Shown: positions 26,799 through 36,851, counted from the first letter of the stretch. The stretch is 64,000 nt of DNA from Flavobacterium sp. LC2016-13 (GCF_009707955.1 NZ_WMDQ01000001.1:744001-808000); one strand, 5' to 3'. A program made the numbers and translations. Notes: generated from the sequence alone by a model not told the origin.

Positions 26799-27899
26799 CT
26801 AAAGCGTAGCCTTTTGTTTGTCTAAAAAGTTATGTGATTGCAATTCTAATAACTCCTTTGCATTTTTTCGCTGCAAATCATAAAGGCTTTTATCTTCTGC
26901 AATATCAGCATAAACTTTATCATGCATTTCGGCACTTGTTTTTACTAATAAATCGCGTTGGTATTTATTTTGCGTCAAAGTTGCCTGCATTGCTGTTTCG
27001 GCTTCTTCTTGTTTAAAATCGAATTCACCTTTTGGAGCCAGTAATTTGGCAATAATTGGAGACGTTTCAATCGCCAGAAACAATAACATAATAAAGAACG
27101 AAGGCAACCAAGGCAATTTATTCAATGCATTAATACGTGCCATTAAACCATCAAAACCTTCAATAATTGGTTGCGTTTGCAATACTTTTTTATCTAAATC
27201 GTCTTGCAATTGTTTTCCTGTTTTTTCTTTTTCGGCAATTTTAGCTTCGTTGATTGTTTTTAAAGCTGCTAATTCTTTTAATGAGGCATCGTGTTTTTCA
27301 CGTTTTTCTTTATAAACCGGACCTTTTCCTAGTTTTTTAGTTCCTGCGGTTCCTTCTGCTTCTGTAATATAAGTTGAATAAAGTGCGTTTACTTCTTTTT
27401 CCTTTTTTAGGATATCAGCTTTTAAAGAAGCAATCTCAGCTTTATTTTTATCCAAATCAGATTTGAAATAGTTACCAACTTGCTTTTTATTGGCTAATTC
27501 CATTTCATTTTTTTCTTTCAATAAAACGGTATTGATCTCTTTTTCGAAGATTTTAATTTCCAGAGGTTTAGAAATTACAATAGCAATAATAACTGCCAGC
27601 ATAATTCTTGGAGTCGCTTGCAGAAATTCATCCATAAAACGATCTCTTTTTTTAATGGTCGAAACGATAAATCGGTCTAGATTAAAAATAAGTAAACTCC
27701 ATACAAAGCCAAAAATTAAAGCCGGATAAATAGAGTCAAAAACAGTAAAAAGCGCATAAGCACTGGCCAGAAAAGCCATAACTGCGGTAAAAAAAACGGT
27801 GGCGCCAATACCAACATATTTGGTTTGCTCGCCTTCTGAGCAGCCTTCGAGAAGATCTCTATCTGCTCCGGAACACAGGATAAAAAATTGTTTTAACAT
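26799..27899 (-). CDS. DUF4407 membrane protein
   Basis: 366 residues. Three helices at the N-terminus (IGATVFFTAVMAFLASAYALF, ALIFGFVWSLLIFNLDRF, RIMLAVIIAIVISKPLEI), a long coiled coil (about residues 120-240, full of Glu/Lys) and a fourth helix SFFIMLLFLAIETSPIIAKLL before a charged C-terminal helix. GFVWSLLIFNLDRFIVST and the CSGADRDLLEGCSEGEQTKYVGIGA start are typical of DUF4407. Function unknown; the coiled coil would lie on one side of the membrane. Confidence 0.85.
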   Translation of the reverse strand: MLKQFFILCSGADRDLLEGCSEGEQTKYVGIGATVFFTAVMAFLASAYALFTVFDSIYPALIFGFVWSLLIFNLDRFIVSTIKKRDRFMDEFLQATPRIMLAVIIAIVISKPLEIKIFEKEINTVLLKEKNEMELANKKQVGNYFKSDLDKNKAEIASLKADILKKEKEVNALYSTYITEAEGTAGTKKLGKGPVYKEKREKHDASLKELAALKTINEAKIAEKEKTGKQLQDDLDKKVLQTQPIIEGFDGLMARINALNKLPWLPSFFIMLLFLAIETSPIIAKLLAPKGEFDFKQEEAETAMQATLTQNKYQRDLLVKTSAEMHDKVYADIAEDKSLYDLQRKNAKELLELQSHNFLDKQKATL

Positions 27900-28054
27900 G
27901 ATTGATGATTTTTGATTGTGATTGATAGGGCAAATTTAGCGCCAAAAATTTAATTCTGACGTAAATAGTTGATTTGTTTTTACTTGCGAATCAATTATTT
28001 AGATTTTAGATGTTATTTAAACATTAATCGCTTTTGATTTTAAGCCAGCAATCA

Positions 28055-28109
28055 TAACACTATGTTAATTCTTTTTAATGGGTTTAGTAACACTTAGGTT
28101 CTAGTTTCG
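28055..28109 (+). promoter_or_regulatory. Promoter region of the TonB receptor with a TAACACT direct repeat
   Basis: TAGTTTCG at 28102-28109 matches TAnnTTTG in seven of eight positions. TAACACT occurs at 28055-28061 and 28088-28094, a 33-base period (about three helical turns), so a regulator could bind both on one face. Confidence 0.4.
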
Positions 28110-28131
28110 CAATTAAATCAAACCAAACACA

Positions 28132-30942
28132 ATGAAAAACTTTTATTTAGTAGTAACATTCTTTCTATTAGCCGTTTCCGGTTATGCACAAAAAGCAATA
28201 ATATCCGGAAAAGTGCTTGATACAGACGACAAATTGCCTTTACCCGGAGCAATGATTCAAATTGTTGGAGAAAACAAATACACTGTTTCTGATTATAACG
28301 GGCGTTTTGAATTACTTAATATCAATGTTGGAACATATCAGGTTTCTGTAAAATACATTGGATATACTGCAGTAACCCATGAAATAACAGTTGAACAAGG
28401 AAAAAACAATGTTCTTGATTTTGCTCTTAAAACTTCAGGAACTGAATTGAATGAAGTTGTTGTTGGAGACATTTTAAAAGGTCAGGCCAAAGCTTTGAAT
28501 CAACAAAAAAATAATAAAAATATAGGAAACGTAATTTCTTCTGATCAGGTAGGTCGTTTTCCGGATGCCAACGTTGGTGACGCTTTAAAACGTGTTCCTG
28601 GTATTACCATGCAAAATGACCAGGGAGAAGCCCGTAATATCATTATCAGAGGTCTTGCACCGTCATTAAACTCGGTAACTTTAAATGGTGACAGAATTCC
28701 ATCTGCCGAAGGAGACAACAGAAATGTACAAATGGATTTAATTCCATCTGATATGATTTCGACTATCGAAGTAAATAAAACGTTGACTTCAGATATGGAT
28801 GCTGATGCTATTGGTGGTTCTGTAAATTTAGTAACAAGAGCAACACCAAACGGAGAAAGAGTCTCTGCAACGCTTGCAGGAGGATATATGCCAATACGTG
28901 AAAATGCAACTTATACAGCTGGTTTTGTATACGGAAATCGCTTTTTTGACAATAAATTAGGAGCCGTTTTCAGCGGATCTTATAACAATGTAGATTATGG
29001 TTCTGATGATGTTGAGAACGAATGGGTAAAAGATGAATTTGGAAACGAATTTGTTCAGGCATCTGAGGTTAGAAAATATGATGTGCAACGTATTCGCCGT
29101 AGCGGATCTGTAGCTTTAGACTATAAATTTGATGAAAACAATACGATTTTTGCAAATGCCATTTATAATTGGAGAGATGATAGAGAAAACCGTTTTAGAA
29201 CTACTTATGATGATATTGAACCACTTTATAATGGTGAAGAAATTATTGGTTTTGAAGGTCGTGTAAAGCGCCAGACTAAAGGTGGTGTTGATAATAGCAG
29301 AAACAAAAACAGAAGATTAGAAGATCAGCGTGTGCAAAATTATTCGCTTCGCGGAGAACATTTAATCAACTCAAAATTAGATTTAGACTGGTCAGCAAAT
29401 TATGCGAAAGCGAGAGAATATCGTCCGGGAGAACGTTATATCGAATATCGTCAGAAAGGTTTAGAAATGACCCAGGATTTATCTGATCTAAGATTTCCTT
29501 TGGTTACAACAACCGGAGAAGCTGTAGATCAATTCGAATTTGATTCAGTTACTGAAAATACAGATGAAACCAGCGAAAGTGAATTTGGTGCGAAAGTTAA
29601 CATTCGTTTTCCTTTTACGATTATTCCATCTCAAAAAGGTAGACTTAGAACAGGGCTTCGCTTAAGAATGAAAGAAAAAGAAAGAAATAATAATTTCTTC
29701 TCTTATGAATCTGTAAATGGCGGAATGGATTTATTATCTGATGTTCCGACAAGTTATTTTGATGGAAAAAACTTTAATCCGGGGAGTAAATATGTTCCTG
29801 GAACTTTTGCTTCGGCAAGCTTTTTAGGAAGCCTTGATTTAAATAATTCAGCATTATTTGATAAAGAAGCTAATCCTGCAGAATTTTTAGCTGTAAATTA
29901 TAATGCTAAAGAAAACATTTATGCCGCTTATGTAAGATGGGATCAGGACTTTAATGATAAATTATCTATGGTTTTAGGTTTCCGTGTAGAGAATACGCAT
30001 ATTGATTATACAGGAAATCGTGTTTTGGATGAAGAAGAATTAGAAAGCAAAATCAACACTACAAATGCTTACACTAATGTATTGCCAAGCATTTCATTTC
30101 AATATAATGCAACAAAAGATTTAGTTTTAAGAGCTGCCGCAACAACAGCTTTGGCAAGACCAAATTATTATGCATTAGCGCCTTATGTAAATAACATTGC
30201 TGCTGATAAAGAAATTACAGCAGGAAATCCTGATCTTGATGTAACTTACTCTTACAACTATGATTTTATGGCTGAGAATTATTTCAAATCAGTTGGATTA
30301 ATTTCCGGAGGTGTTTTTTATAAAAGATTAAACGACTTCATTTACAATTATAGCGACAATCAATATACTGATGCTAAGTTTGCTGCAGATTTTCCAAATC
30401 AGGCAAACCCAATTCCGGCAGGAGAAAACTGGTCATTTGTACAATCAAGAAACGGAGATCAGGTTGATGTTTACGGTTTTGAAGTTGCTTTTCAACGTCA
30501 GTTAGATTTTTTACCTGGTAAATTTTTAAAAGGTTTTGGTATTTATTTAAACTATACGTACACGAAATCTAAAGCAAAAGGAATTGCCGATGAAGACGGA
30601 AACGAAAGAAACGACATTAGTCTTCCGGGAACAACGCCACATATGTTTAACGGATCTTTATCTTGGGAAAACAAACGTTTTTCTGCAAGAATCTCAACGA
30701 ATTTCACTTCAGATTATTTAGATGAATTAGGTTCAGAATCTTATAAAGACAGTTATTATGACAAGCAATTTTTCTTAGATGCAAATGCTTCTTATAAAAT
30801 TACGTCACATCTTCGCGTTTTTGCCGAAGCCAACAACCTAACCAACCAACCATTGCGCTATTATCAAGGAATTGAAGCGCATACCAAACAAGCAGAATAT
30901 TATCAGGCTCGATACAATTTCGGTTTGAAGTTTGACTTGTAA
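28132..30942 (+). CDS. TonB-dependent outer-membrane receptor
   Basis: 936 residues. Signal peptide ending VSGYAQ, then a carboxypeptidase-regulatory-like domain (about 20-105: ISGKVLDTDDKLPLPGAMIQIVG...GRFELLNINVGTYQVSVKYIGY), the plug (GDALKRVPGITMQND, IIIRGLAPSLNSVTLNGDRIPS) and a beta barrel ending in RYNFGLKFDL with an aromatic-rich last strand. It imports a ligand across the outer membrane using TonB. The phytase gene 61 bases downstream suggests a phytate-derived or phosphorylated ligand. Confidence 0.92.
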   Translation: MKNFYLVVTFFLLAVSGYAQKAIISGKVLDTDDKLPLPGAMIQIVGENKYTVSDYNGRFELLNINVGTYQVSVKYIGYTAVTHEITVEQGKNNVLDFALKTSGTELNEVVVGDILKGQAKALNQQKNNKNIGNVISSDQVGRFPDANVGDALKRVPGITMQNDQGEARNIIIRGLAPSLNSVTLNGDRIPSAEGDNRNVQMDLIPSDMISTIEVNKTLTSDMDADAIGGSVNLVTRATPNGERVSATLAGGYMPIRENATYTAGFVYGNRFFDNKLGAVFSGSYNNVDYGSDDVENEWVKDEFGNEFVQASEVRKYDVQRIRRSGSVALDYKFDENNTIFANAIYNWRDDRENRFRTTYDDIEPLYNGEEIIGFEGRVKRQTKGGVDNSRNKNRRLEDQRVQNYSLRGEHLINSKLDLDWSANYAKAREYRPGERYIEYRQKGLEMTQDLSDLRFPLVTTTGEAVDQFEFDSVTENTDETSESEFGAKVNIRFPFTIIPSQKGRLRTGLRLRMKEKERNNNFFSYESVNGGMDLLSDVPTSYFDGKNFNPGSKYVPGTFASASFLGSLDLNNSALFDKEANPAEFLAVNYNAKENIYAAYVRWDQDFNDKLSMVLGFRVENTHIDYTGNRVLDEEELESKINTTNAYTNVLPSISFQYNATKDLVLRAAATTALARPNYYALAPYVNNIAADKEITAGNPDLDVTYSYNYDFMAENYFKSVGLISGGVFYKRLNDFIYNYSDNQYTDAKFAADFPNQANPIPAGENWSFVQSRNGDQVDVYGFEVAFQRQLDFLPGKFLKGFGIYLNYTYTKSKAKGIADEDGNERNDISLPGTTPHMFNGSLSWENKRFSARISTNFTSDYLDELGSESYKDSYYDKQFFLDANASYKITSHLRVFAEANNLTNQPLRYYQGIEAHTKQAEYYQARYNFGLKFDL

Positions 30943-31003
30943 TAATTAATTTATAAAATTCTTAAATTAGACAGGACTTAACGGTTCTGTCTAATTTTAT
31001 TAA

Positions 31004-32074
31004 ATGAAAATCAGAATGAAAAACAATTCTATACTGGCACTTTTACTTTTAAGCGTTTTATTCACCGCTTGCAAAGACGATAAATTAGCTCCTGTTGCAA
31101 CAAATGCAGTTAAACCCACAACTATTACTCAACCTTTACCTCACGATACCGATGATCCTTCTATTTGGATACATCCAACTGATGCTTCAAAAAGTATTAT
31201 TGTAGGGACAGATAAAGATACAGACGGTGGTTTATATGCTTTTGATTTAAAGGGAAAAATCGTTGCAAAATCAGAAGTTTTAAAACGCCCAAACAATGTT
31301 GATATCGCTTACGGATTGTTGATAGATGGAAAAAAAACAGACATTGCTGTAACAACAGAAAGAGAAAGCAATAAAATAAGAATTTTTAGTTTGCCTGATT
31401 TAAAAGCTATTGATAATGGTGGAATTTCTGTTTTTGAAGGCGAAGCATTACGTGACCCAATGGGAATTGCTCTTTATACAAGAAAAAGCGATGGTAAAAT
31501 TTTTGCTATTGTTGGAAGAAAATCAGGACCTTCAGGAAGTTATTTATGGCAATATGAGCTTTCTGCATCAGAAAAATTTGCAACCGGAAAAGTGGTCAGA
31601 AAATTTGGTGCTTACAGCGGAAAAAAAGAAATCGAAGCTATTGCAGTTGATAACGAATTAGGAACTGTTTTATACTGTGACGAACAATTTGGAATTAGAA
31701 AATACAACGCTGATCCTGCTTTAAATGATAATAAAGAAATCGCTCTTTTTGGAAAAACCGGTTTTAAAGCCGATAATGAAGGAATCGCGATTTATAAAAA
31801 AACAGATTCTACGGGATATATTTTAGTATCTAACCAACAAGCAAATACTTTCATGGTTTATCCAAGAGAAGGTATAAACGGAAATCCTAACAATTATCCT
31901 TTATTAGCCGAAATTCCAACTTCGACAATTGAATGCGATGGTGCGGATGTAACCAACATTAATTTAGGTGGACCATACAAAAACGGGCTTTTTGTAGCCA
32001 TGAGCAACGGAATGACTTTTCATTATTATGCCTGGGATTTGATTCAGAAACGTATTGATGAGGCCGGAAAATAG
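31004..32074 (+). CDS. Beta-propeller phytase lipoprotein
   Basis: 356-residue lipoprotein (lipobox FTAC, Cys23, then KDD). The family pattern of beta-propeller 3-phytases is seen: PHDTDDPSIWIHPTDASKSIIVGTDKDTDGGLYAFDL, RPNNVDIAYG, VTTERESNKIRIF, ALRDPMGIALY, DEQFGIRKYNAD, KADNEGIAIY. These enzymes release phosphate from phytate with calcium. A second in-frame ATG at 31016 is possible and would also keep the signal. It is paired with the TonB receptor upstream, likely in one operon. Confidence 0.9.
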   Translation: MKIRMKNNSILALLLLSVLFTACKDDKLAPVATNAVKPTTITQPLPHDTDDPSIWIHPTDASKSIIVGTDKDTDGGLYAFDLKGKIVAKSEVLKRPNNVDIAYGLLIDGKKTDIAVTTERESNKIRIFSLPDLKAIDNGGISVFEGEALRDPMGIALYTRKSDGKIFAIVGRKSGPSGSYLWQYELSASEKFATGKVVRKFGAYSGKKEIEAIAVDNELGTVLYCDEQFGIRKYNADPALNDNKEIALFGKTGFKADNEGIAIYKKTDSTGYILVSNQQANTFMVYPREGINGNPNNYPLLAEIPTSTIECDGADVTNINLGGPYKNGLFVAMSNGMTFHYYAWDLIQKRIDEAGK

Positions 32075-32085
32075 TTATTTTCTTT

Positions 32086-32140
32086 GTTTCAAGTTTCAAG
32101 TTTAGTTTGAACTTGAAGCCTGAAACTTGAAACTTGAAAC
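32086..32140. repeat. Inverted word repeat GTTTCAAGTTTCAAGTTT
   Basis: GTTTCAAGTTTCAAGTTT (32086-32103) is repeated exactly in inverse at 32123-32140. The unit is built of the word TTTCAAG. It sits between the phytase stop and the terminator. Confidence 0.75.
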
Positions 32141-32143
32141 AAA

Positions 32144-32175
32144 AAAAAAGCTGTTCATCACTGAACAGCTTTTTT
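32144..32175. terminator. Bidirectional terminator between phytase and pckA
   Basis: AAAAAAGCTGTTCA and TGAACAGCTTTTT form a perfect stem with a short loop, with A- and T-runs on both sides, between convergent genes. Confidence 0.85.
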
Positions 32176-32197
32176 AAATTTGAATTAGTAACTTCCC

Positions 32198-33802
32198 TTA
32201 TTCTGTTTTTGGCGCACCAGCTAAAATTTCAGCATTGGCAAACTCTTCAAATTTGGCAAAATTAGCTTTAAATTTCTGAGCCAATTCGATTGCTTTTATA
32301 TCATATAACGCAGGATCTTCCCAAGTATTTCGTGGATTCAAAATTTCGCTTGGAACATTTGGGCAAGATTGTGGTTTTGCAATTCCAAATACAGCATGAT
32401 TTTTATATTCTACATTGTCTAATTCTCCATTTAATGCAGCAGTAATCATGGCACGGGTATATTTAAGTTTCATACGCGTTCCTGTTCCGTAAGCACCGCC
32501 TGTCCAACCAGTATTGATTAACCAAACTTTTACATCTGCATCTTTCATTTTCTTAGTCAGCATTTCAGCATAACGTGTTGGGTGCAAAGGCATAAATGGC
32601 GCACCAAAACATGCTGAAAAGTTAGGTTGTGGTTCTGTAACTCCAGCTTCAGTTCCGGCTACTTTTGCTGTATATCCTGAGATAAAATGGTAAGCTGCCT
32701 GACCTGGAGTTAGCTTTGAGATTGGAGGCAAAATTCCAAAAGAATCTGCCGTTAAAAAGAATATATTTTTAGGATTATGTCCAATAGACCCTGGTTGAAT
32801 ATTATCAATATGAGAAATTGGATAACTTACACGTGTATTTTGCGTGATAGAAACATCGTCATAATCAACTTCTTTTGTTCCTGCTTTAAAAACTACATTT
32901 TCTAAAAGAGCTCCTTTTTTGATTGCTCTAAAAATGTCCGGTTCATTTTCTTCAGATAAATTAATCACTTTTGCATAACAACCACCTTCAAAATTAAAAA
33001 CTGTATTTTCTGCAGTCCAGCCGTGTTCGTCGTCTCCAATTAATTTACGTTCAGGATCTGCAGATAAAGTTGTTTTTCCTGTTCCTGACAATCCAAAGAA
33101 AATAGCAGTATCTCCGGCTTCACCAACGTTAGCACTACAGTGCATTGGCAAAGTATTTTCAAAAACCGGTAAAATAAAATTCAGGGCCGAAAAAATTCCT
33201 TTTTTCATTTCCCCTGTATATCCTGTTCCGCCAATTAAGGCTACTTTTTTAGTAAAATCTAAAATCGCAAAATTAGACTGGCGTGTTCCGTCTACAGCAG
33301 GATCTGCCATAAAACTTGGTGCACAAATAACAGTCCATTCCGGAGTAAAATTAGTTAACTCAGACTCCTCTGGTCTTAAAAACATATTGTAACAAAACAA
33401 ATTCGACCAAGCCGTTTCTGTTACGACACGAACATTTAATCTGTAATTTGCATCAGAGCAAACATAAGAATCACGAACGAAAACTTCTTTATTTGATAAA
33501 AACTGCGTTACCTTATTGTATAGTTTTTCAAAAGCTTCAGATGAAAACGGAATATTTACATTTCCCCACCAAACTTTGTCTTCTGTAATACTGTCTTTTA
33601 CAATAAAACGATCTTGCGGAGAACGCCCCGTAAACTCACCCGTATTAATTGCTAATGCTCCCGTAGAATTTTCAACACCTTGTCCTGATTGCACCGTAAT
33701 CGCATGCAATTCGTCTGCTGATAACTGATAGCGAACCTTGGCATTTTCAATTCCTAAATCTTTTAACGAAATCGATTGCGTGAAAAGTGTGTTAGTGTCC
33801 AT
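32198..33802 (-). CDS. pckA: Phosphoenolpyruvate carboxykinase (ATP)
   Basis: 534-residue gluconeogenic enzyme converting oxaloacetate and ATP to phosphoenolpyruvate. The kinase-1 P-loop GLSGTGKTT (Lys243), the metal site LIGDDEHGW (Asp257/Asp258) and the substrate stretch TGEFTGRSPQDRFIVKD are visible. Length is normal. The 206 bases upstream contain no gene and probably form the leader and promoter. Confidence 0.96.
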   Translation of the reverse strand: MDTNTLFTQSISLKDLGIENAKVRYQLSADELHAITVQSGQGVENSTGALAINTGEFTGRSPQDRFIVKDSITEDKVWWGNVNIPFSSEAFEKLYNKVTQFLSNKEVFVRDSYVCSDANYRLNVRVVTETAWSNLFCYNMFLRPEESELTNFTPEWTVICAPSFMADPAVDGTRQSNFAILDFTKKVALIGGTGYTGEMKKGIFSALNFILPVFENTLPMHCSANVGEAGDTAIFFGLSGTGKTTLSADPERKLIGDDEHGWTAENTVFNFEGGCYAKVINLSEENEPDIFRAIKKGALLENVVFKAGTKEVDYDDVSITQNTRVSYPISHIDNIQPGSIGHNPKNIFFLTADSFGILPPISKLTPGQAAYHFISGYTAKVAGTEAGVTEPQPNFSACFGAPFMPLHPTRYAEMLTKKMKDADVKVWLINTGWTGGAYGTGTRMKLKYTRAMITAALNGELDNVEYKNHAVFGIAKPQSCPNVPSEILNPRNTWEDPALYDIKAIELAQKFKANFAKFEEFANAEILAGAPKTE

Positions 33803-34008
33803 AAATTTGTTGTTGTGTATGTTTTATTTTTTTGAGTGAAAAACATATTAAACTTTGATTTTTAAGCTCTTACTCTTAAATTCATGAATTGTTATATTTT
33901 TTACCAATACAGATAAAATCCAATAAAAATTCACATAACCAATGTTATATGTTATTTATGAGACAAAATTAAAGATTAATTTTTAGATAGAATTTTTTAT
34001 TCTGTATT

Positions 34009-34395
34009 TTATGATTTTTGCTTCAAAATACTAACGAATAATGCCAGCCAACCAAGAATTAATAGAAATCCTCCCAAAGGTGTTGCGAATACGATAATTT
34101 TAGAGTCAAAAACAGTAATGTTTTTTGTAGCCAACAAATAGATCGATCCACTAAATAAAATTACCCCTGCTACAATTAAATTATAGATTGTTTTTAAAGT
34201 TTTTAAAGAAAATTCTTTTCTGGTTGAAAGAAAAAGTAAAAAGAGTGCATGATACATTTGATAACGAACTCCGGTTTCAAAAGTAACCAGTTGCTCTACA
34301 GATAACCATTTCTTTAGTAAATGTGCTCCAAAAGCCCCTAAAATAATAGCTAACATTCCAATAAAGGCACCTGTAAGGATAATTCTTCTTTTCAT
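34009..34395 (-). CDS. DUF423 family membrane protein
   Basis: 128 residues with four hydrophobic helices. The pattern LTGAFIGMLAIILGAFGAHLLKKWLS, YQMYHALFLL, GVILFSGSIYLLA and ATPLGGFLLILGWLAL is DUF423. Function unknown in all species I know of. Confidence 0.88.
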   Translation of the reverse strand: MKRRIILTGAFIGMLAIILGAFGAHLLKKWLSVEQLVTFETGVRYQMYHALFLLFLSTRKEFSLKTLKTIYNLIVAGVILFSGSIYLLATKNITVFDSKIIVFATPLGGFLLILGWLALFVSILKQKS

Positions 34396-34539
34396 AATTT
34401 TCTATACTTTCAATTTGAAAACAAAAATACTTCAAAGTATTTAAAAAGCATTTTACTTTCTAAAAATCTTTTCAGGAAAAGGAAATCTTTATGTTTTTAC
34501 CTGAAATAAAAAACATTTCATTTTTTTAAAACATTTCTA

Positions 34540-34570
34540 TTGTTATATTTATAACATTTTAATACATTTG
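34540..34570 (+). promoter_or_regulatory. Probable promoter of the saccharopine dehydrogenase-like gene
   Basis: TTG at 34540-34542 and TACATTTG at 34563-34570 (exact TAnnTTTG) are separated by 20 bases. The ATG follows 17 bases later. Confidence 0.65.
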
Positions 34571-34587
34571 TGTTATATATTTAAAAT

Positions 34588-35952
34588 ATGAGAAGCGTTT
34601 TAATTATCGGAGCCGGAAGATCTGCATCTTCATTGATACGTTATTTACTATCAAAATCAGAAAGTGAAAATTTACATCTTGTTGTAGCCGATTTATCTTT
34701 GGCTTTAGCCGAGAAAAAAACACAAAAACATCCAAACGCAACTCCTATTGCTTTAAATATTTTTGATACCAAAGAAAGAAAGTCGGCTATAGAAAAAGCG
34801 TCGATTGTTATTTCGATGTTGCCGGCACATTTGCATATCGAGATTGCAAAAGATTGTTTAGAATTTAAAAAACATCTTGTTACAGCTTCATATATAAGTG
34901 ATGCCATGCAGGCTCTTGATGAAGAAGCGAAGCAGAACAATTTAATTTTCATGAATGAAATTGGTCTCGATCCGGGAATCGATCACATGAGCGCCATGAA
35001 AGTAATTGATGAAATTAGGGCTAAAGGCGGCAATATGCTTCTTTTTGAATCTTTTTGCGGCGGACTTGTAGCTCCGGAATGTGATAATAATTTGTGGAAT
35101 TATAAATTTACCTGGGCGCCACGAAATGTGGTTTTAGCAGGACAAGGCGGCGCTGCAAAATTTGTTCAGGAAGGCACTTATAAATATATTCCGTACGGAA
35201 CTGTTTTTCGCAGAACTGAGTTTCTGGAAGTTGAAGATTACGGAAAATTTGAAGCATACTCGAACCGCGATTCGCTTAAATACCGTTCTATTTATGGTTT
35301 AGATGATATTCTGACTTTATATAGAGGAACAATCAGGAGAGTTGGTTTTTCGAAAGCCTGGAATATGTTTGTTCAACTTGGTATGACTGATGATAGTTAT
35401 ATTATGGAGGATTCTGAAAACATGAGTTATCGTCAGTTTACGAATTCATTTTTGCCTTATCATCCAACAGATTCTGTGGAAATTAAAACACGTTTGATCT
35501 TAAAAATTGATCAGGACGATATTATGTGGGACAAACTTTTAGAACTGGATTTATTCAATCCCGATAAAAAAGTGAATTTGCCCAACGCAACGCCTGCTCA
35601 AATATTAGAAAAAATACTTTCTGATAGCTGGACGCTTGAACCTGATGATAAAGATATGATTGTGATGTACCATAAGTTTGGTTATGAACTAAATGGTAAA
35701 AAAGCACAAATTGACTCTAAAATGGTTTGCATTGGCGATGATCAAACTTATACTGCAATGGCTAAAACGGTTGGCTTACCGGTTGCTATGGCAACTTTGC
35801 TGATTTTAAATAAAAAAATAACAACTCCGGGCGTACAACTTCCGATAAATAAAGAAGTGTATTTGCCAATTTTAAAAGAGTTAGAAGAATATGGGGTAAT
35901 TTTTAACGAGCAAACCGTTCCCTATTTTGGTTACAATCCGGACCTTTTTTAG
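34588..35952 (+). CDS. Saccharopine dehydrogenase-like oxidoreductase
   Basis: 454 residues. N-terminal Rossmann fold VLIIGAGRSASSLIRYLLS (GxGxxxS) and SMLPAHLHIEIAKDCLEFKKHLVTASY, then the C-terminal saccharopine dehydrogenase-type domain (MNEIGLDPGIDHMSAMKVID, FESFCGGLVAPECDNNLWNYKFTWAPRNVVLAGQGGAAKF). It may act in lysine degradation like the saccharopine-splitting LYS9-type enzymes, but bacterial members vary, so the substrate is inferred. Confidence 0.88.
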   Translation: MRSVLIIGAGRSASSLIRYLLSKSESENLHLVVADLSLALAEKKTQKHPNATPIALNIFDTKERKSAIEKASIVISMLPAHLHIEIAKDCLEFKKHLVTASYISDAMQALDEEAKQNNLIFMNEIGLDPGIDHMSAMKVIDEIRAKGGNMLLFESFCGGLVAPECDNNLWNYKFTWAPRNVVLAGQGGAAKFVQEGTYKYIPYGTVFRRTEFLEVEDYGKFEAYSNRDSLKYRSIYGLDDILTLYRGTIRRVGFSKAWNMFVQLGMTDDSYIMEDSENMSYRQFTNSFLPYHPTDSVEIKTRLILKIDQDDIMWDKLLELDLFNPDKKVNLPNATPAQILEKILSDSWTLEPDDKDMIVMYHKFGYELNGKKAQIDSKMVCIGDDQTYTAMAKTVGLPVAMATLLILNKKITTPGVQLPINKEVYLPILKELEEYGVIFNEQTVPYFGYNPDLF

Positions 35953-36009
35953 TTCTGATTTAGTTTTTTTTTGAGAATTTTTTTGAGAATTTTTTTTAGT
36001 TTTTAATTT

Positions 36010-36040
36010 ATCCGCTTCATTTAGATGAAGCGGATTTTTT
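36010..36040 (+). terminator. Intrinsic terminator after the saccharopine dehydrogenase-like gene
   Basis: ATCCGCTTCAT (36010-36020) and ATGAAGCGGAT (36025-36035) form a perfect 11-bp stem with a T-run. Confidence 0.9.
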
Positions 36041-36117
36041 TATTTTTTTTAAACACAATAGAAATACGATATTTTACTTTTACAGAAACAAAAAAAATTC
36101 CCCTACTTCCTGTAAGC

Positions 36118-36792
36118 CTAATTAAGCTCCGAAATAGTAAAAGGTAAAGTATAATCAGCCGCAACTATTTCACCATGTATTTCTCCGGGAATCCATTTTT
36201 TAGACAATTTCAAAACCCTTATTAATTCCTGACCTGTACCATAACCTAAATCTCTCAAAACTCTAAAATCTGTCAAAGAACCATCTTCTCTTATTATAAA
36301 ATTGACATATATTTTTCCTTTCAACAAAACACCATCCGGAGTTTCAGGAACTTTAAAAGAATTTCTTAAAGATGCGTAAAGTATTTCCAGTCCATCTGAA
36401 GGCATTGGCTTTACCGTTAGAAAGGAATTTATATATACTCCATTTACAGTACCTGCAGCTCTTTTAATTTTATAAATATCAATTTCTACAACATTAGGCC
36501 CTCCATCTTTAATCTTTTTATCAATTTGTTGTCTTGAATACAATTCTCTTTTACTAAGACTTTCTATCTCTTCATTAAAAACATTATCGAGCGTTTTTAT
36601 TTCTCTGTCTGTCAAGTCTGCGAATTTCTTTTCGACAGCAGTATTCCCTTTTTCATCTAAAATTTTAAAAGTTGTCTTAACATAATAAGACTTTAATATC
36701 TGTTTCTCCTGCGAAAGACTTTTAAGACTAAACAAGAAAATCAAAATTAAAATCATCTTGATCCTAAACCCTGAACTAATTTTCACAATCAT
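36118..36792 (-). CDS. Exported protein with a TonB C-terminal-like domain
   Basis: 224 residues. A hydrophobic signal (MILILIFLFSLKSLSQ) follows a short basic region; a start at 36756 would also work. The C-terminal 90 residues (GKIYVNFIIREDGSLTDFRVLRDLGYGTGQELIRVLKLSKKWIPGEIHGE) have the shape of the TonB C-terminal domain. No proline-rich spacer or permanent anchor is seen, so it is probably periplasmic rather than a true energy transducer. Confidence 0.7.
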   Translation of the reverse strand: MIVKISSGFRIKMILILIFLFSLKSLSQEKQILKSYYVKTTFKILDEKGNTAVEKKFADLTDREIKTLDNVFNEEIESLSKRELYSRQQIDKKIKDGGPNVVEIDIYKIKRAAGTVNGVYINSFLTVKPMPSDGLEILYASLRNSFKVPETPDGVLLKGKIYVNFIIREDGSLTDFRVLRDLGYGTGQELIRVLKLSKKWIPGEIHGEIVAADYTLPFTISELN

Positions 36793-36851
36793 AAAAAGAC
36801 TTTTTAGTTATTTTCAATTAAAAATACTAGATTAAAATTAAATTCTTCCAT

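Noticed and set aside
33803..34008. Possible riboswitch upstream of pckA
   Set aside because: The 206-base leader is AT-rich, but no known aptamer pattern or clear alternative hairpins could be drawn.
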